DNA of 64,000 nt, from assembly GCA_015062655.1 (NCBI GenBank), contig SUUG01000022.1:1-64000 (forward strand), read 5' to 3'. How positions within the stretch are numbered: the stretch's first letter is position 1; every line of letters starts with the position of its first letter. The notes below the pieces were generated by a model. That model was not told where the DNA came from and ran no database searches. It saw nothing but the letters and a program-made list of their open reading frames with translations. Below, piece by piece: positions 9,417 through 18,200 of this stretch. The stretch is from Coriobacteriaceae bacterium. GTDB taxonomy: Bacteria; Actinomycetota; Coriobacteriia; Coriobacteriales; Coriobacteriaceae. The translations under genes and the position numbers were made by a program.

Positions 9417-9474
9417 TGACCGCTTTCTCACGGAACTACAGCGTCGCTCAGTTGAATTCATGAGAAAGCGGTCA
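9417..9474. repeat. 14-bp perfect inverted repeat between aroQ and recN
   Basis: TGACCGCTTTCTCA (9417-9430) is matched by its exact reverse complement at 9461-9474, with a 30-bp AT-richer loop. It sits between convergent aroQ and recN, where a bidirectional terminator would be expected, but there is no T-tract. It may instead belong to another dispersed palindrome family. Confidence 0.7.
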
Positions 9475-9539
9475 CTCAACAGCACTAGGCGAAGCGGGAA
9501 CGATGGCGCGCGGCAGGGACGCCCCGGCACCGGCATGCC

Positions 9540-11171
9540 TCAGAGCCGGCCCGCCTCGCGCAGCAGCTGCTCGGCATGGGCCAAGGAGACGTCCGAGTCG
9601 TCGCCGGAGAGCATACGCGCGATCTCGCGCACCCGCTCCTCACCCTCCACCTCGTGCAGCGAGGTCTCCGGCAGCTCGTCGCCGGACTTGCTGACCACGT
9701 ATTGCCGTTCGGCCATGACCGCAACCTGCGCCACATGCGTGACGACGATCACCTGGTGCGTGCGGGCGAGATCGGCGAGCACCTGCGCGAGCGAGCGGGC
9801 CACCGAACCGCCGACGCCGGCATCGACCTCGTCGAACACGAGGGTGTCCACCCCGTCTGCCTCGCCGAGCACCACCTTCGAGGCGAGCATCACGCGCGAG
9901 AGCTCACCGCCTGACGCGATCCGCCGCAGCGGGCGCGGCGTGAGGCCGGCACCGCTGCGGTAGAGGAGTTCGGAAGCCGTGGGGCCCATCTCGGTCCAGG
10001 ATGCGCGCGGGAGCACACGGGAGTCCCATACAAGCTCCGCTCGGCCCATCTCGAGGCGGGCCATCTGCCGTCCCACCTCGCGGCAGAAGCGCGGGGCCTG
10101 GGCGTTCCGGGCCCGCGTGAGGGTGCGGGCGGCGTCGGCGAGCTCCCGCTCGGCCGCGTCGACCGCCTCCTGCGCGCGGCGCACGCGCCCCTCGCCGTCG
10201 TCGACGAGCGCGAGGAGCTCCGCCGCCTCGTCCCGCCGCGCGAAGACGTCCTCCATGCCGGGGCCGAAGGAGCGGATGAGGCCGCGCAGCGCGCCCATGC
10301 GTTCCTGGGCGCGTGCGAGCTCAGCCGGGTCGAAATCGGCTTCGTCTCGGTAGCGGCGCAGGTCAGAGGCGGCGTCCTCGAGCGTGATAGCGGCCGAGGT
10401 GAGGGTGTCCGCGAACGTGGCGAGCTTCGCGTCGACCGCGCCCATGCGGGAGAGGCCGGCGATGGCGCCGTTCAGGGCGTCAAGCGCTCCGCCCTCGCCC
10501 GAGAGGGCCTCCTGCGCCTCGTTCGCCGTCTCGGCGAGCGCCTCGGCATGCTCGGCGCGCGGCAGGGACTCCTCGAGCTGCTCGTACTCCCCCTCCTGAG
10601 GATTCACCTCGCTGATGCGCTCGAGGGCGAAGCGGGCGTCGTCCACCCGCGACCCCTGCGCGCGCGCCGCCTCATCCACCCGGGCGAGCTCGCGGGCTGC
10701 GTCGCGCGCACGGGAGAGCGCGTCGCGGTAGGCCTTGAGCGCCGGGGCGATCGTGGCGGCGCCCCAGGCATCGACCATCTCAACGTGGCTCGCGGCATCG
10801 AGCAGGCGTTGGTGCTCGTGCTGGCCGCAGAGGTCGAGGAGCGGACCCATGCGCTGCGAGAGCTCGCGCACGCTCGCGATGGAGCCGTCGATGCGCACGC
10901 GGCTGCGCCCATCGGAGCCCACGCGGCGCGACACGGTGAACCCCGTGAGGTCGCGGGGGCCCTCGAAGAAGCGGCCCTCCGCGACGGCGCCCTCCTCGCC
11001 CTCGCGGACCTGGGACGCGTCAGCGCGCTCGCCCATGAGGAGCTTGAGGGCCGAGAGCAGGGCCGTCTTGCCGGCGCCGGTCTCACCGGTCAGCACCGTG
11101 AGCCCCGCGCAGGGCGCGAGCGTGGCCTCGTGGATGAGCGCGAGGTTGGAGACGTGGATCTCATCGATCAT
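9540..11171 (-). CDS. recN: DNA repair protein RecN
   Basis: An SMC-like ATPase acting at DNA double-strand breaks. The 543-aa protein begins IDEIHVSNLALI, has Walker A GETGAGKT near residue 31, a long coiled-coil middle, and near the C terminus the ABC signature region SGGELSRVMLA with Walker B LVFDEVDAGVGG. It is the last gene of the minus-strand housekeeping cluster. A LexA-box-like site sits 16 bp upstream of the start. Confidence 0.96.
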   Translation of the reverse strand: MIDEIHVSNLALIHEATLAPCAGLTVLTGETGAGKTALLSALKLLMGERADASQVREGEEGAVAEGRFFEGPRDLTGFTVSRRVGSDGRSRVRIDGSIASVRELSQRMGPLLDLCGQHEHQRLLDAASHVEMVDAWGAATIAPALKAYRDALSRARDAARELARVDEAARAQGSRVDDARFALERISEVNPQEGEYEQLEESLPRAEHAEALAETANEAQEALSGEGGALDALNGAIAGLSRMGAVDAKLATFADTLTSAAITLEDAASDLRRYRDEADFDPAELARAQERMGALRGLIRSFGPGMEDVFARRDEAAELLALVDDGEGRVRRAQEAVDAAERELADAARTLTRARNAQAPRFCREVGRQMARLEMGRAELVWDSRVLPRASWTEMGPTASELLYRSGAGLTPRPLRRIASGGELSRVMLASKVVLGEADGVDTLVFDEVDAGVGGSVARSLAQVLADLARTHQVIVVTHVAQVAVMAERQYVVSKSGDELPETSLHEVEGEERVREIARMLSGDDSDVSLAHAEQLLREAGRL

Positions 11172-11186
11172 AAAGCGGGCCGCCTA

Positions 11187-11202
11187 TCGAACATCAGTTG
11201 CC
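11187..11202. promoter_or_regulatory. Candidate LexA (SOS) box upstream of recN
   Basis: TCGAACATCAGTTGCC contains GAAC-N4-GTTG, one base off the Gram-positive/actinobacterial LexA core GAAC-N4-GTTC. recN is a classical SOS gene, and the site lies immediately upstream of its start. Inference from a single site. Confidence 0.4.
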
Positions 11203-11312
11203 TGTAGCGCTATGGTACCCCAACCCCGCGTCCGACCGAGGCACCACTCGTGCGCGCCTCCGCTGCCGCCGCACACCCTCCCGCAGATGCCGAGCCCGCT
11301 CCCGCAGATGCC

Positions 11313-11513
11313 GAGCGTTCGTAATTCGGCGTTTCCGACAGTCAAAATGCCGTATTTCGAACGCTCAGCATAGGCGTGTCGATATCGAGCGTTCGCAATA
11401 CGGCATTTTCGCACGCTGGAATGCGGTATTACGAACGCTCACGATAGCGACCGGATGCTGAGCGTTCGCAATACGATGTTTTCACGCGATGAGATGCCGT
11501 ATCTCGAACGCGC
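11313..11513. repeat. 54-bp palindrome family, triplet (copies 1-3)
   Basis: Three copies at 11313-11366, 11387-11440 and 11460-11513. Each is exactly 54 bp: left arm like GAGCGTTCGTAATWCGGC, an 18-bp centre, and right arm like GCCGTATTACGAACGCTC. Copy starts are 74 and 73 bp apart. The centres begin with a TTTTC-type tract and often end in GAAAA, so each can form a long hairpin. They lie in the recN-nadK gap. Confidence 0.93.
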
Positions 11514-11924
11514 GGCACGAAGCCGCTCAGCGCACGTGCGTCTGCAGTGAGCGGGACGGTCGGTGGCGCGCCTCATCATGCTGCGGCGCCCCTTGCAACG
11601 AGCGCATCGGATCCATGCCCTATGATGCGCTCCCAACCTTGACATAACTCCGGTCTCTGCGAGCGCACCACTGATTTGCGGAGAAAAAACGAATCTAGGA
11701 CCCTTCACAAACCGGATCACAGAAACTCTTGCAGGTCAAAGACGTCAACATTATTGAGTTTGGGAACTTCAAGCTCCCAACCTCAATAAACGTACGGTTT
11801 TGCGGTCCCAACCTCACGATTTCGACGTAGCGCCGCACTCGGCTGGGAGACGACGGATCGCGAACGCCCACGCCAGGCGGCGAGGATGCCGAATCGTATC
11901 CGGCCCGCTCAGGTGCCCGATGCC
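11514..11924. other. Spacer between palindrome clusters
   Basis: No gene is recognised. It contains an AT-richer patch with a 15-bp inverted repeat carrying one mismatch (TTATTGAGTTTGGGA at 11751-11765 against 11775-11789). The motif CCCAACCT recurs near 11632, 11776 and 11809. Function unknown. Confidence 0.5.
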
Positions 11925-12051
11925 GAGCGTTCGCAATTCGACATTTCGACGCGCCAGCGTGCCGTATTGCGACCGCTCAAGATGAGAGCCGGATGCTGAG
12001 CGTTCGTAATTCGGCTTTTCCGGCAGGAAAAAGGCCGTATTACGAACGCTC
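11925..12051. repeat. 54-bp palindrome family, doublet (copies 4-5)
   Basis: Copies at 11925-11978 and 11998-12051 share the same 18-18-18 layout with starts 73 bp apart. The second copy ends 25 bp beyond the nadK stop codon. Copy 4 has the most decayed right arm (GACCGCTC in place of GAACGCTC). Confidence 0.93.
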
Positions 12052-12076
12052 GGTATCGGGCATCGGGCATCGGACG

Positions 12077-12934
12077 CTAGCGGCGGCCCACACCGTAGAA
12101 GACGCGGGAGACGCTCGCGTAGAAGCTCTCGGAGCCGTAGCCCAGCAGCAGCACGTCGAAATCGCCGCGTCGCACGCTCACACGCACGATGTCGCCCGCC
12201 GACTCAAGGAACTGCCCGTCCACAGCCACGGCGGGAAGCGAGGGACGCTCCTTGTTGATAGCGATCTCGATCACGTCGGCCGGCGAGGTGAGGAAGGCAC
12301 GCGCCTGGATGGTATGGGGCGCGATGGGCACGCAGACCATGCCGTGGTAATCCGGGCTCACGATCGGCCCGCCCGCCGACAGCGCATACCCGGTGGAGCC
12401 CGTGGCTGTCGACACCACGGCCCCGTCGCCGCGCAGCCGATCGATGTGGTGTCCCGACACCGTGATGTCGAAGGTGACCATCTCCGAAAGCGGCCCGCGG
12501 GTGAGCGCCATGTCGTTCAGACCCGTGGCGGTCACGGTGTGCTCGCGACCCTCCTCGTCCACGGATATGACCTCGCAGAACAGCGTGGCCCGGCGGCTCA
12601 CGTTCATCTCACCGGCGAGCGCGTCGGCGACCACCTGGAAGATGTCGGTCTCCTCGGGGCTCGCCGCGGTGAGGAAACCCAGGTGCCCGTAGGAGATCCC
12701 GAGGATCGGGATCTCACGACCGGCGGCGAGGCGAACGGCGCGCAGGAGGGTTCCGTCGCCGCCGAGGCTCACGATGAGCCCGCTGCCCTCGACATCCGCC
12801 TCAATCATGAGGCCGCTGCGGTTGTCAGGTGCCCAGGCCGTCTCGATGCCCTGGCCCTCGAGCCACCCCTCGAGCACGTGCGCGCTCTCGACGGCCTCGA
12901 CCTTGTAGAAGTTGGGGACGATGAAGACCTTCAT
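12077..12934 (-). CDS. nadK: NAD kinase
   Basis: Phosphorylates NAD to NADP. The 285-aa protein has the diagnostic GGDGT at residues 58-62, and the substrate-binding glycine-rich region GDGAVVSTATGSTGYALSAGG near 170-190 with PHT further on. It overlaps the preceding tlyA gene by 4 nt (ATGA). Gene order tlyA-nadK-recN is common in Gram-positive genomes. Confidence 0.96.
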   Translation of the reverse strand: MKVFIVPNFYKVEAVESAHVLEGWLEGQGIETAWAPDNRSGLMIEADVEGSGLIVSLGGDGTLLRAVRLAAGREIPILGISYGHLGFLTAASPEETDIFQVVADALAGEMNVSRRATLFCEVISVDEEGREHTVTATGLNDMALTRGPLSEMVTFDITVSGHHIDRLRGDGAVVSTATGSTGYALSAGGPIVSPDYHGMVCVPIAPHTIQARAFLTSPADVIEIAINKERPSLPAVAVDGQFLESAGDIVRVSVRRGDFDVLLLGYGSESFYASVSRVFYGVGRR

Positions 12935-13725
12935 AACGTGCAGACCCTCTCGATCGATTCGATGACGGCATCACTGACCGCGCCCGTTCCACCTGCAGGG
13001 ACCCGCTCGCCGAGCAGGAAGAACTCATGGTTGCCCTTGGCGCCGGTGATGGGCGACACGCAGACGGACACGGGCTCAAGGCCCTCGGCGGCGAAGCTCG
13101 CGGCGACCCGGTTGAGCACCTGCGCCCACACCGCGGGGTCGCGCACGACGCCGCCCTGCCCCACCTGCTCCATCGCTGCCTCGAACTGCGGCTTCACCAG
13201 AGTCAGGAAGCGCCCTTCGGGCGCGAGCAGCGCGAGGACGGCGGAGAGCACCACGGTGACGCTCGTGAAGGAGACGTCGCAGACCGCGAGGTCGACGGGG
13301 GCGCACCCCATCGCAGGCACGTCGACGATGTTGGTGCGCTCGAGCAGGGTGACGCGGGGGTCGTTTCGCAGGGACCAGTCGAACTGCGCGCGCCCCACAT
13401 CGACGGCGAAAACCGAAGACGCCCCGCGCTTGAGCAGGCAATCGGTGAAGCCGCCCGTCGAGCAGCCCACATCGAGGCAGGCGAGGCCGGCCGGATCGAC
13501 CGCAAGCTCGTCGAGCGCGCCGGCGAGCTTGAGCCCACCGCGCCCCACATAGGGGATGTGCCCGCGCACATGGATGGCCAGGCCGGGCTTGACCCGCATG
13601 CCCGGCGAGGTCAGGCGCTCACCGCCGGCGGAGACGTCCCCCGCCATGAGCACGCGCAGGGCCTCTGCCCGATCGCGGCAGAGGCCCTGGCGCACAAGCT
13701 CGTCATCGAGGCGAACGCGCGACAT
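12931..13725 (-). CDS. tlyA: TlyA-family rRNA 2'-O-methyltransferase
   Basis: Predicted ribosomal RNA 2'-O-ribose methyltransferase (often mis-called hemolysin). The 264-aa protein has an N-terminal S4 RNA-binding domain (RLDDELVRQGLCRDRAEALRV), then an FtsJ-like SAM-binding domain with LDVGCSTGGFTDCLL near residue 87 and a catalytic-type KPQFE motif. Its start is 2 nt past the xseB stop. Confidence 0.93.
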   Translation of the reverse strand: MSRVRLDDELVRQGLCRDRAEALRVLMAGDVSAGGERLTSPGMRVKPGLAIHVRGHIPYVGRGGLKLAGALDELAVDPAGLACLDVGCSTGGFTDCLLKRGASSVFAVDVGRAQFDWSLRNDPRVTLLERTNIVDVPAMGCAPVDLAVCDVSFTSVTVVLSAVLALLAPEGRFLTLVKPQFEAAMEQVGQGGVVRDPAVWAQVLNRVAASFAAEGLEPVSVCVSPITGAKGNHEFFLLGERVPAGGTGAVSDAVIESIERVCTL

Positions 13726-13727
13726 GA

Positions 13728-14003
13728 TCAGGCGCCCGCGGCGGGAGCAGCCTCGCCGGCGGCCGGCGCGTCCTGCTCGCCTGCGGGCACATCCGACGCG
13801 GCAGGTCCGTCAAGCAGCTCCGCCTCACGCGGGGAGAGCTCGAAACGGTCCACCATGTCGACTGCCTCGGAACCGAGCTTGATGGCCTCGTCGAACAGGT
13901 CGAGCGAGCGCTCGAGCGACGTGTCCTTGGAGCGCACCTGGGAGACGATCTCATCCAGACGCTCGGTGATGTCGTCGAAGGTCTTGCCTCCGCAGGGGCC
14001 CAT
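13728..14003 (-). CDS. xseB: Exodeoxyribonuclease VII small subunit
   Basis: Small subunit that binds XseA to form exonuclease VII; no xseA is visible in this window. The protein is 91 aa starting at MGPCGGKTFDDITERL. The conserved helix pair covers about residues 8-62, and an Ala/Pro-rich tail follows. An ATG at 14003 is preferred because it lies 1 nt from the nusB stop; a longer upstream frame would run into nusB. Confidence 0.88.
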   Translation of the reverse strand: MGPCGGKTFDDITERLDEIVSQVRSKDTSLERSLDLFDEAIKLGSEAVDMVDRFELSPREAELLDGPAASDVPAGEQDAPAAGEAAPAAGA

Positions 14004-14004
14004 G

Positions 14005-14514
14005 CTACTCACCGGCCCTGGCGGGGACGTCGGCGCCCTCGGGGGCATCCTCGGCGGAGCCCTCCTCGGCCGTCGGCTCACCCGGCAGCACCGGCTCACG
14101 CACGATGCGCCCGAGCACGCCGTTCACGAAGCGCGCCGACTCATCGGTGCCGTAGGCCTTGGCGACCTCGACCGCCTCGTCGATCACGATGGCCTCGTCG
14201 AGGCGGATGGCCTCGGGGGCGAAACGGAGCTCGTAGACGGCGAGGCGCAGCAGGTTGCGGTCGGGCCCGGGCATGCGCTCGAGGGACCAACGCTCGGAGA
14301 CGGCACGCAGCGCCGCGTCGATGCGGGCGCGGTGCGCCCAGCAGCCGCGTGCGATGGCCGCCGCGTAATCGTCGAGCGGGCCCTTCGAGAGCAGGTAGTC
14401 GCCGGATAAGACGCGGTCCACGCTCTCGTTCAAGGCCTCGGCCTGGAAGAGGATCTGCAGGGCCTGGCTGCGGGCGAGGGTGCGCCCGCGATTCACCTTG
14501 GGAGACTTCGACAC
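14005..14514 (-). CDS. nusB: Transcription antitermination factor NusB
   Basis: RNA-binding helical protein of the rRNA antitermination complex. The 169-aa protein begins with RGRTLARSQALQILFQAEA, and has NLLRLAVYEL and AIVIDEAVEVAKAYGTDESARFVNGVLGRIV, the hallmark C-terminal helices. A short acidic tail follows. It is transcribed with asp23 (3-nt gap) and xseB. Confidence 0.95.
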   Translation of the reverse strand: MSKSPKVNRGRTLARSQALQILFQAEALNESVDRVLSGDYLLSKGPLDDYAAAIARGCWAHRARIDAALRAVSERWSLERMPGPDRNLLRLAVYELRFAPEAIRLDEAIVIDEAVEVAKAYGTDESARFVNGVLGRIVREPVLPGEPTAEEGSAEDAPEGADVPARAGE

Positions 14515-14517
14515 GCC

Positions 14518-14877
14518 CTACTCCTTGGGGAAGACGAGGCCGTCGATGCAGACGTCGACCCGAGCGACCCCGACACCGACCTGGGCGTCGACCGCCTTCG
14601 CGACCGCTTCGCGCACGGCCTCGGCGAGCTGCTTGAACGGATAGCCGAAGAAAACGACGACGTGCACCCTGATGGCGAGTTCATCGTCGACGACGGAGGC
14701 CTCGACTGCCGGGCCGCTCTGGGCGCCCTTGGACGAGAACATGGACACGAGGTTGGCGGCCAGATCGCGCACACCCACCGACGCGATGCCCTCCACACCC
14801 TCGACGGCGCGGGTGACGAGGGTGGCGAGCACCTCGGGTGCGATGCCGAACCCGGCGATCTTGATCTCTTCAGTCAT
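14518..14877 (-). CDS. Asp23/Gls24 family envelope stress protein
   Basis: The 119-aa protein matches the Asp23/Gls24 fold: KIAGFGIAPEVLATLVTRAVEGVEGIA at the N terminus and the C-terminal VDVCIDGLVFPKE. In firmicutes this family acts at the membrane in alkaline or envelope stress; the exact role here is not shown. It lies between efp and nusB, a conserved position for this family. Confidence 0.9.
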   Translation of the reverse strand: MTEEIKIAGFGIAPEVLATLVTRAVEGVEGIASVGVRDLAANLVSMFSSKGAQSGPAVEASVVDDELAIRVHVVVFFGYPFKQLAEAVREAVAKAVDAQVGVGVARVDVCIDGLVFPKE

Positions 14878-14895
14878 GTGAGCTCCCTTGCTGCC

Positions 14896-14949
14896 GACAG
14901 GTCACTTTTCTTCAGGATAGCATGCACATGCGAAGAAAAATGACCTGTC
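14896..14949. terminator. 18-bp inverted repeat downstream of efp
   Basis: GACAGGTCACTTTTCTTC (14896-14913) pairs with 14932-14949 with one mismatch; the loop is 18 bp and contains GCATGC. It lies after the efp stop and before the asp23 start. The stem itself carries pyrimidine and A tracts, so it may attenuate read-through from efp into asp23-nusB. Confidence 0.5.
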
Positions 14950-14995
14950 AGGATACGTACATGGTGTGGGGCGGCTCGCGCCCGGGATGCGACGC

Positions 14996-15559
14996 CTACG
15001 CGCGGGATACGAACTCGCCGGTGCGGGTGTCGACCTTGATCTGCTCGCCCTCGTTCAGGTACATGGGGACCTGGACCTCGGCGCCCGTGTCGATCGTGGC
15101 GGGCTTGTAGGCGCCCTGGACGGTGTCGCCCTTGGCGCCGGGGACCGTCTCGGTGACGGTGGCGATGATGAACATCGGCGGGTTCACGCCCATGAGGTCC
15201 TCGTCGGCGTAAAGGAGCTGGCAGGTATCGTTCTCACGGAGCCACTTGGAGTTGCCCCCCACCATGTCCTCGGGCACCGGGACCTGCTCGTAGGTCTCGT
15301 TGTCCATGAAGATGTAGTCGGCCCCGTCGTTGTAGAGGTACTGCATCTCCTTGGTGATGAGCTGCACGCTCTCGAACTTGGTGCCGGCGTTGCAGGTGTT
15401 CTCGACCACGCGCCCCGTCTTGATATCGCGGGTCTTGTAGCGGACGAACGCACCGCCCTTGCCGGGCTTGACGTGCTGGAACTCGACGATGGTGTAGATC
15501 TTGTCCTTGATCTTGAGGCCCATGCCGTTCTTGAAGTCAGCGGTGGAGATCGATGCCAT
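14996..15559 (-). CDS. efp: Translation elongation factor P
   Basis: Relieves ribosome stalling at polyproline. The 187-aa protein has three beta-barrel domains: an N-terminal KOW-like domain with HVKPGKGGAFVRYK (the tip Lys is the usual modification site), the middle domain LYNDGADYIFMDNETYEQV, and the C-terminal S1-like domain ending VDTRTGEFVSRA. AAAGGT precedes the start. A possible promoter TATACT on the minus strand is at 15611-15616. Confidence 0.96.
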   Translation of the reverse strand: MASISTADFKNGMGLKIKDKIYTIVEFQHVKPGKGGAFVRYKTRDIKTGRVVENTCNAGTKFESVQLITKEMQYLYNDGADYIFMDNETYEQVPVPEDMVGGNSKWLRENDTCQLLYADEDLMGVNPPMFIIATVTETVPGAKGDTVQGAYKPATIDTGAEVQVPMYLNEGEQIKVDTRTGEFVSRA

Positions 15560-15679
15560 GAGATACCTTTCTACCTACGGGGCGAGCCCGTAACAGTCAT
15601 TAACCATAAAAGTATACAACGGCGTCAGGCCGTGCACGGGCACTGCACGAACATGACAGGCGGCCGCGTCGCCTGAGGC

Positions 15680-16825
15680 CTAGCAGTCGATCACGACGAG
15701 GTCGTGCGTGCTCGTCGTGAAGGGCTCGTAGCCGTCCTTCGTCACCACGCCGTAGTCCTCGAGGCGCACGCCGCCCACGCCGGGCAGGTAGATACCGGGT
15801 TCCACGGTGATGACCGCACCCACTTCCAGGATGTTGCTCACGCGGCCGAAGACCGGCAGCTCGTGGATGTCGATGCCCACGCCGTGTCCGAGACCGTGGC
15901 CGTAGTAGTCGCCGTAGCCGGCGTCACCGATGATCTTCTTCGAGAGCAGGTGGATGTCGCGCCCGTCAACGCCCGCGTGGATCGCGCGGACGCACTCCTC
16001 GTGCGTGCGGCGGACGAGGTCGTAGATCTCGCGCTGCTTCTCGCTCGGCTCGCCGAGGACCACCGTGCGCGTCATGTCGGAGCGATAGTCGCGATAGCCC
16101 GCGCCGTAGTCCATGAGCACGAAGTCGCCGCGCTCGACGACGCGGTCGCTCGAGATGGCGTGCGGATTGGCCGTGTTGGGGCCCGAGGCGACGATGGAGT
16201 CGAAGGCGAGCGAGTCGGCGCCGTTCTCGAACATGAAGCGCTCGAGCTCCGTGCGGATCTGCTTCTCGGTGAGGCCCGGGCGGATGAAGCCGCACATGTG
16301 CGTGAACGCCGCGTCCGTGATGGACTGGGCGTGGCGCATGAGGGCGATCTCCTCATCGTCCTTGACGGCGCGCATGCGGCGGATGTCGCCGTGGAGCTCG
16401 GGCAGGGCCGCCGTGATGGAGCGGTCCTCGAGGCCGCGAACGAGGGCGCGGTAGAAGCTGAGCTGCATGTCGTCCTCGATGGCAATGACGCGGCTCTTGG
16501 TTTCGAGCGCGCGCTCGGCCACCCAGGCCGGGATGGCGATCTCATCCATGTCGAGGGTCCAGGGATAACCCGCCGGCAGGTTCTCCTCGAAGCTGTTGAG
16601 GTAGCGCGAGTCGGTGTGGAGCCAGCAGCCGAACTCGGTGATGAAGGCCGCGTGCGGGTACTCGCCGGTGTAGTCGAAGACGCCCATGGCGCCGGTGAGC
16701 CAGCGCAGGCTCGCCTCGTCGCGGACGACGACGGCGTCGTAGCCGCGGTCATCCATGAGGGAGCGGAGCTCGGCGATGCGACGCGCGGGGCCGGCGAGCG
16801 ACGGGGTGACAGGGGTCTCGGACAT
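15680..16825 (-). CDS. pepP: Xaa-Pro aminopeptidase (M24 family)
   Basis: Removes N-terminal residues preceding proline. The 381-aa protein has a creatinase-like N-terminal domain and a C-terminal pita-bread domain. All five metal ligands are visible: Asp in MDYGAGY, Asp in SDMTRTV, His in GHGLGHGVG, Glu in VEPGIYLPG and Glu in RLEDYGVV. Position next to efp is conserved in actinobacteria, where it is often called pepQ. Confidence 0.93.
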   Translation of the reverse strand: MSETPVTPSLAGPARRIAELRSLMDDRGYDAVVVRDEASLRWLTGAMGVFDYTGEYPHAAFITEFGCWLHTDSRYLNSFEENLPAGYPWTLDMDEIAIPAWVAERALETKSRVIAIEDDMQLSFYRALVRGLEDRSITAALPELHGDIRRMRAVKDDEEIALMRHAQSITDAAFTHMCGFIRPGLTEKQIRTELERFMFENGADSLAFDSIVASGPNTANPHAISSDRVVERGDFVLMDYGAGYRDYRSDMTRTVVLGEPSEKQREIYDLVRRTHEECVRAIHAGVDGRDIHLLSKKIIGDAGYGDYYGHGLGHGVGIDIHELPVFGRVSNILEVGAVITVEPGIYLPGVGGVRLEDYGVVTKDGYEPFTTSTHDLVVIDC

Positions 16826-16941
16826 GGTGGATTCCTTTCTAGAGGGGTTCGCGATGGGTTCCCCGGCATTCTACCGCAACGCCCGCGCCGGAACGGGCCG
16901 CTCCGGGAGCCTGCCGGGACGACAGATGCCGAGGTGATGCC

Positions 16942-17068
16942 GACCGTTCGTAATACGGCATTTCGAGCGCGGAATATGGCGGATTACGAACGCTCGCGAT
17001 TTGACGATGATGCCGAGCGTTCGTGATACGGCGTTTTCGCGGCCGAAAATGGCGGATTACGAACGCTC
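16942..17068. repeat. 54-bp palindrome family, doublet (copies 6-7)
   Basis: Copies at 16942-16995 and 17015-17068, starts 73 bp apart. The right arms are the GGCGGATTACGAACGCTC variant in both. They lie between the aroB-like stop (17094) and the pepP start (16825). Confidence 0.93.
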
Positions 17069-17093
17069 GGCATCGGGCGGCGGGCAGCGGGCG

Positions 17094-18200
17094 TCAGGCG
17101 TCGGCGTCCATGATCTCGGCGCGGCTGGCGAGGTAGGCCTCGGCGTGGCGGGCGAGCAGCTCGTCGTCGACCACGCTGAGGCGCACCGAGCCCACCATCT
17201 GCGGCAGGGGCAGCAGGAAGCGGTTCGACCGCTTGAAGCAGGCCTCGCGGATCGCGGCGATGAAGAGCGCCGGCTCGAGCTCGAAGGGAAGCTCGTCGAT
17301 ACCGAAGGCCTCGAGGCGGTCGTCGAGCTCGAACATGTCCTCGGCGTCGAACCGCCCGGCCTCGACGCCCAGGCGGGACTCGAACCGCATGCCTTCGGCG
17401 AGAAGCGCCCACCACGGGACCTTCGGCCCCAGGCAGGAGCGCAGCGCGCGGGCCGTCACGGTGCCGAAGAGGCGCCCGGCGCGGGCCGAGGGGCTCACGG
17501 ACTTCTCGGCCATGAGACGACCCGTCTGGGCCTGTGCGAGCACGTCGACGAGCGCCGCCTCGTCGACCGAGCGAATCAGCTCGATCCGCTCGCCCAGGCG
17601 GTCCCACGAACGCCGGCAATCGATGAGCGCCGAGGTCAGAAGCGCGAGATAACCCAATCGGCGCTCCTTTTCGGGCGCCACCGAGACGAGGTCGAGGTCT
17701 GCCACGACCATCGCCGGCCGGCTCGCCCCCCAGACCATCGACGCGTCGTCGCCGACCGAGAGCCCCTCCATGGACGTCGCGACCGTGACCATGCCGTCCA
17801 GCGCGGTGGGCACGAGGACGGTCGCCGTGCCGCCGCACCACGCGCGGCCGCAGAACTGCGTGAGGCCACACAGTCCCGCGCCGCCCACAGCGACGATCAG
17901 GTCGTCGGCCGTGGCGCCGGTCGCGGCGAGCACCTCGAACAGACGCGCCGCGTAGGCGATCGAGGCGGCGTCCTCCCCCGCCGGGATGGACAGGTCGCTC
18001 ACCTGGAACCCGGCATCGATGAGGGCGCGCGAGACCGCGAGCGCGGGGCCGTCCGCCGACTCCTCGGCGCAGACGATCACGGCGCGCTTCGGCGTGCCCA
18101 CCACCGACTTCGCCATGGGGCCGAACTCGTCCAGGGCGCCCGCGCCCACCCGGTAATCGCAGCTGACGTCGGAGAAGTTGATGAGCTTGCGACGGATCAT
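17094..18200 (-). CDS. Degenerate 3-dehydroquinate synthase-like protein
   Basis: A 368-aa AroB-fold paralogue without the active-site signature. Aligning by eye to the intact AroB at 2419-3492, GGGVIGD becomes GGAGLCGL, the VDSSVGGKT loop becomes VATSMEGLSV, the metal Glu of GEVIKYG is replaced (GYLALLTSA), and both His ligands are lost (RLFGTVTARAL; VPWWALLAEG). The frame is long and undamaged and overlaps the upstream aroK by 4 nt, so it looks expressed rather than decaying. Position aroK-aroB-pepP-efp is the ancestral actinobacterial aroB site. A non-enzymatic or changed role is inferred. Confidence 0.75.
   Translation of the reverse strand: MIRRKLINFSDVSCDYRVGAGALDEFGPMAKSVVGTPKRAVIVCAEESADGPALAVSRALIDAGFQVSDLSIPAGEDAASIAYAARLFEVLAATGATADDLIVAVGGAGLCGLTQFCGRAWCGGTATVLVPTALDGMVTVATSMEGLSVGDDASMVWGASRPAMVVADLDLVSVAPEKERRLGYLALLTSALIDCRRSWDRLGERIELIRSVDEAALVDVLAQAQTGRLMAEKSVSPSARAGRLFGTVTARALRSCLGPKVPWWALLAEGMRFESRLGVEAGRFDAEDMFELDDRLEAFGIDELPFELEPALFIAAIREACFKRSNRFLLPLPQMVGSVRLSVVDDELLARHAEAYLASRAEIMDADA

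Noticed and set aside
11313-12051. 54-bp palindromes as simple rho-independent terminators
   Set aside because: They lack T-tracts, come in phased groups and lie upstream as well as downstream of genes, so a plain terminator role does not explain them.
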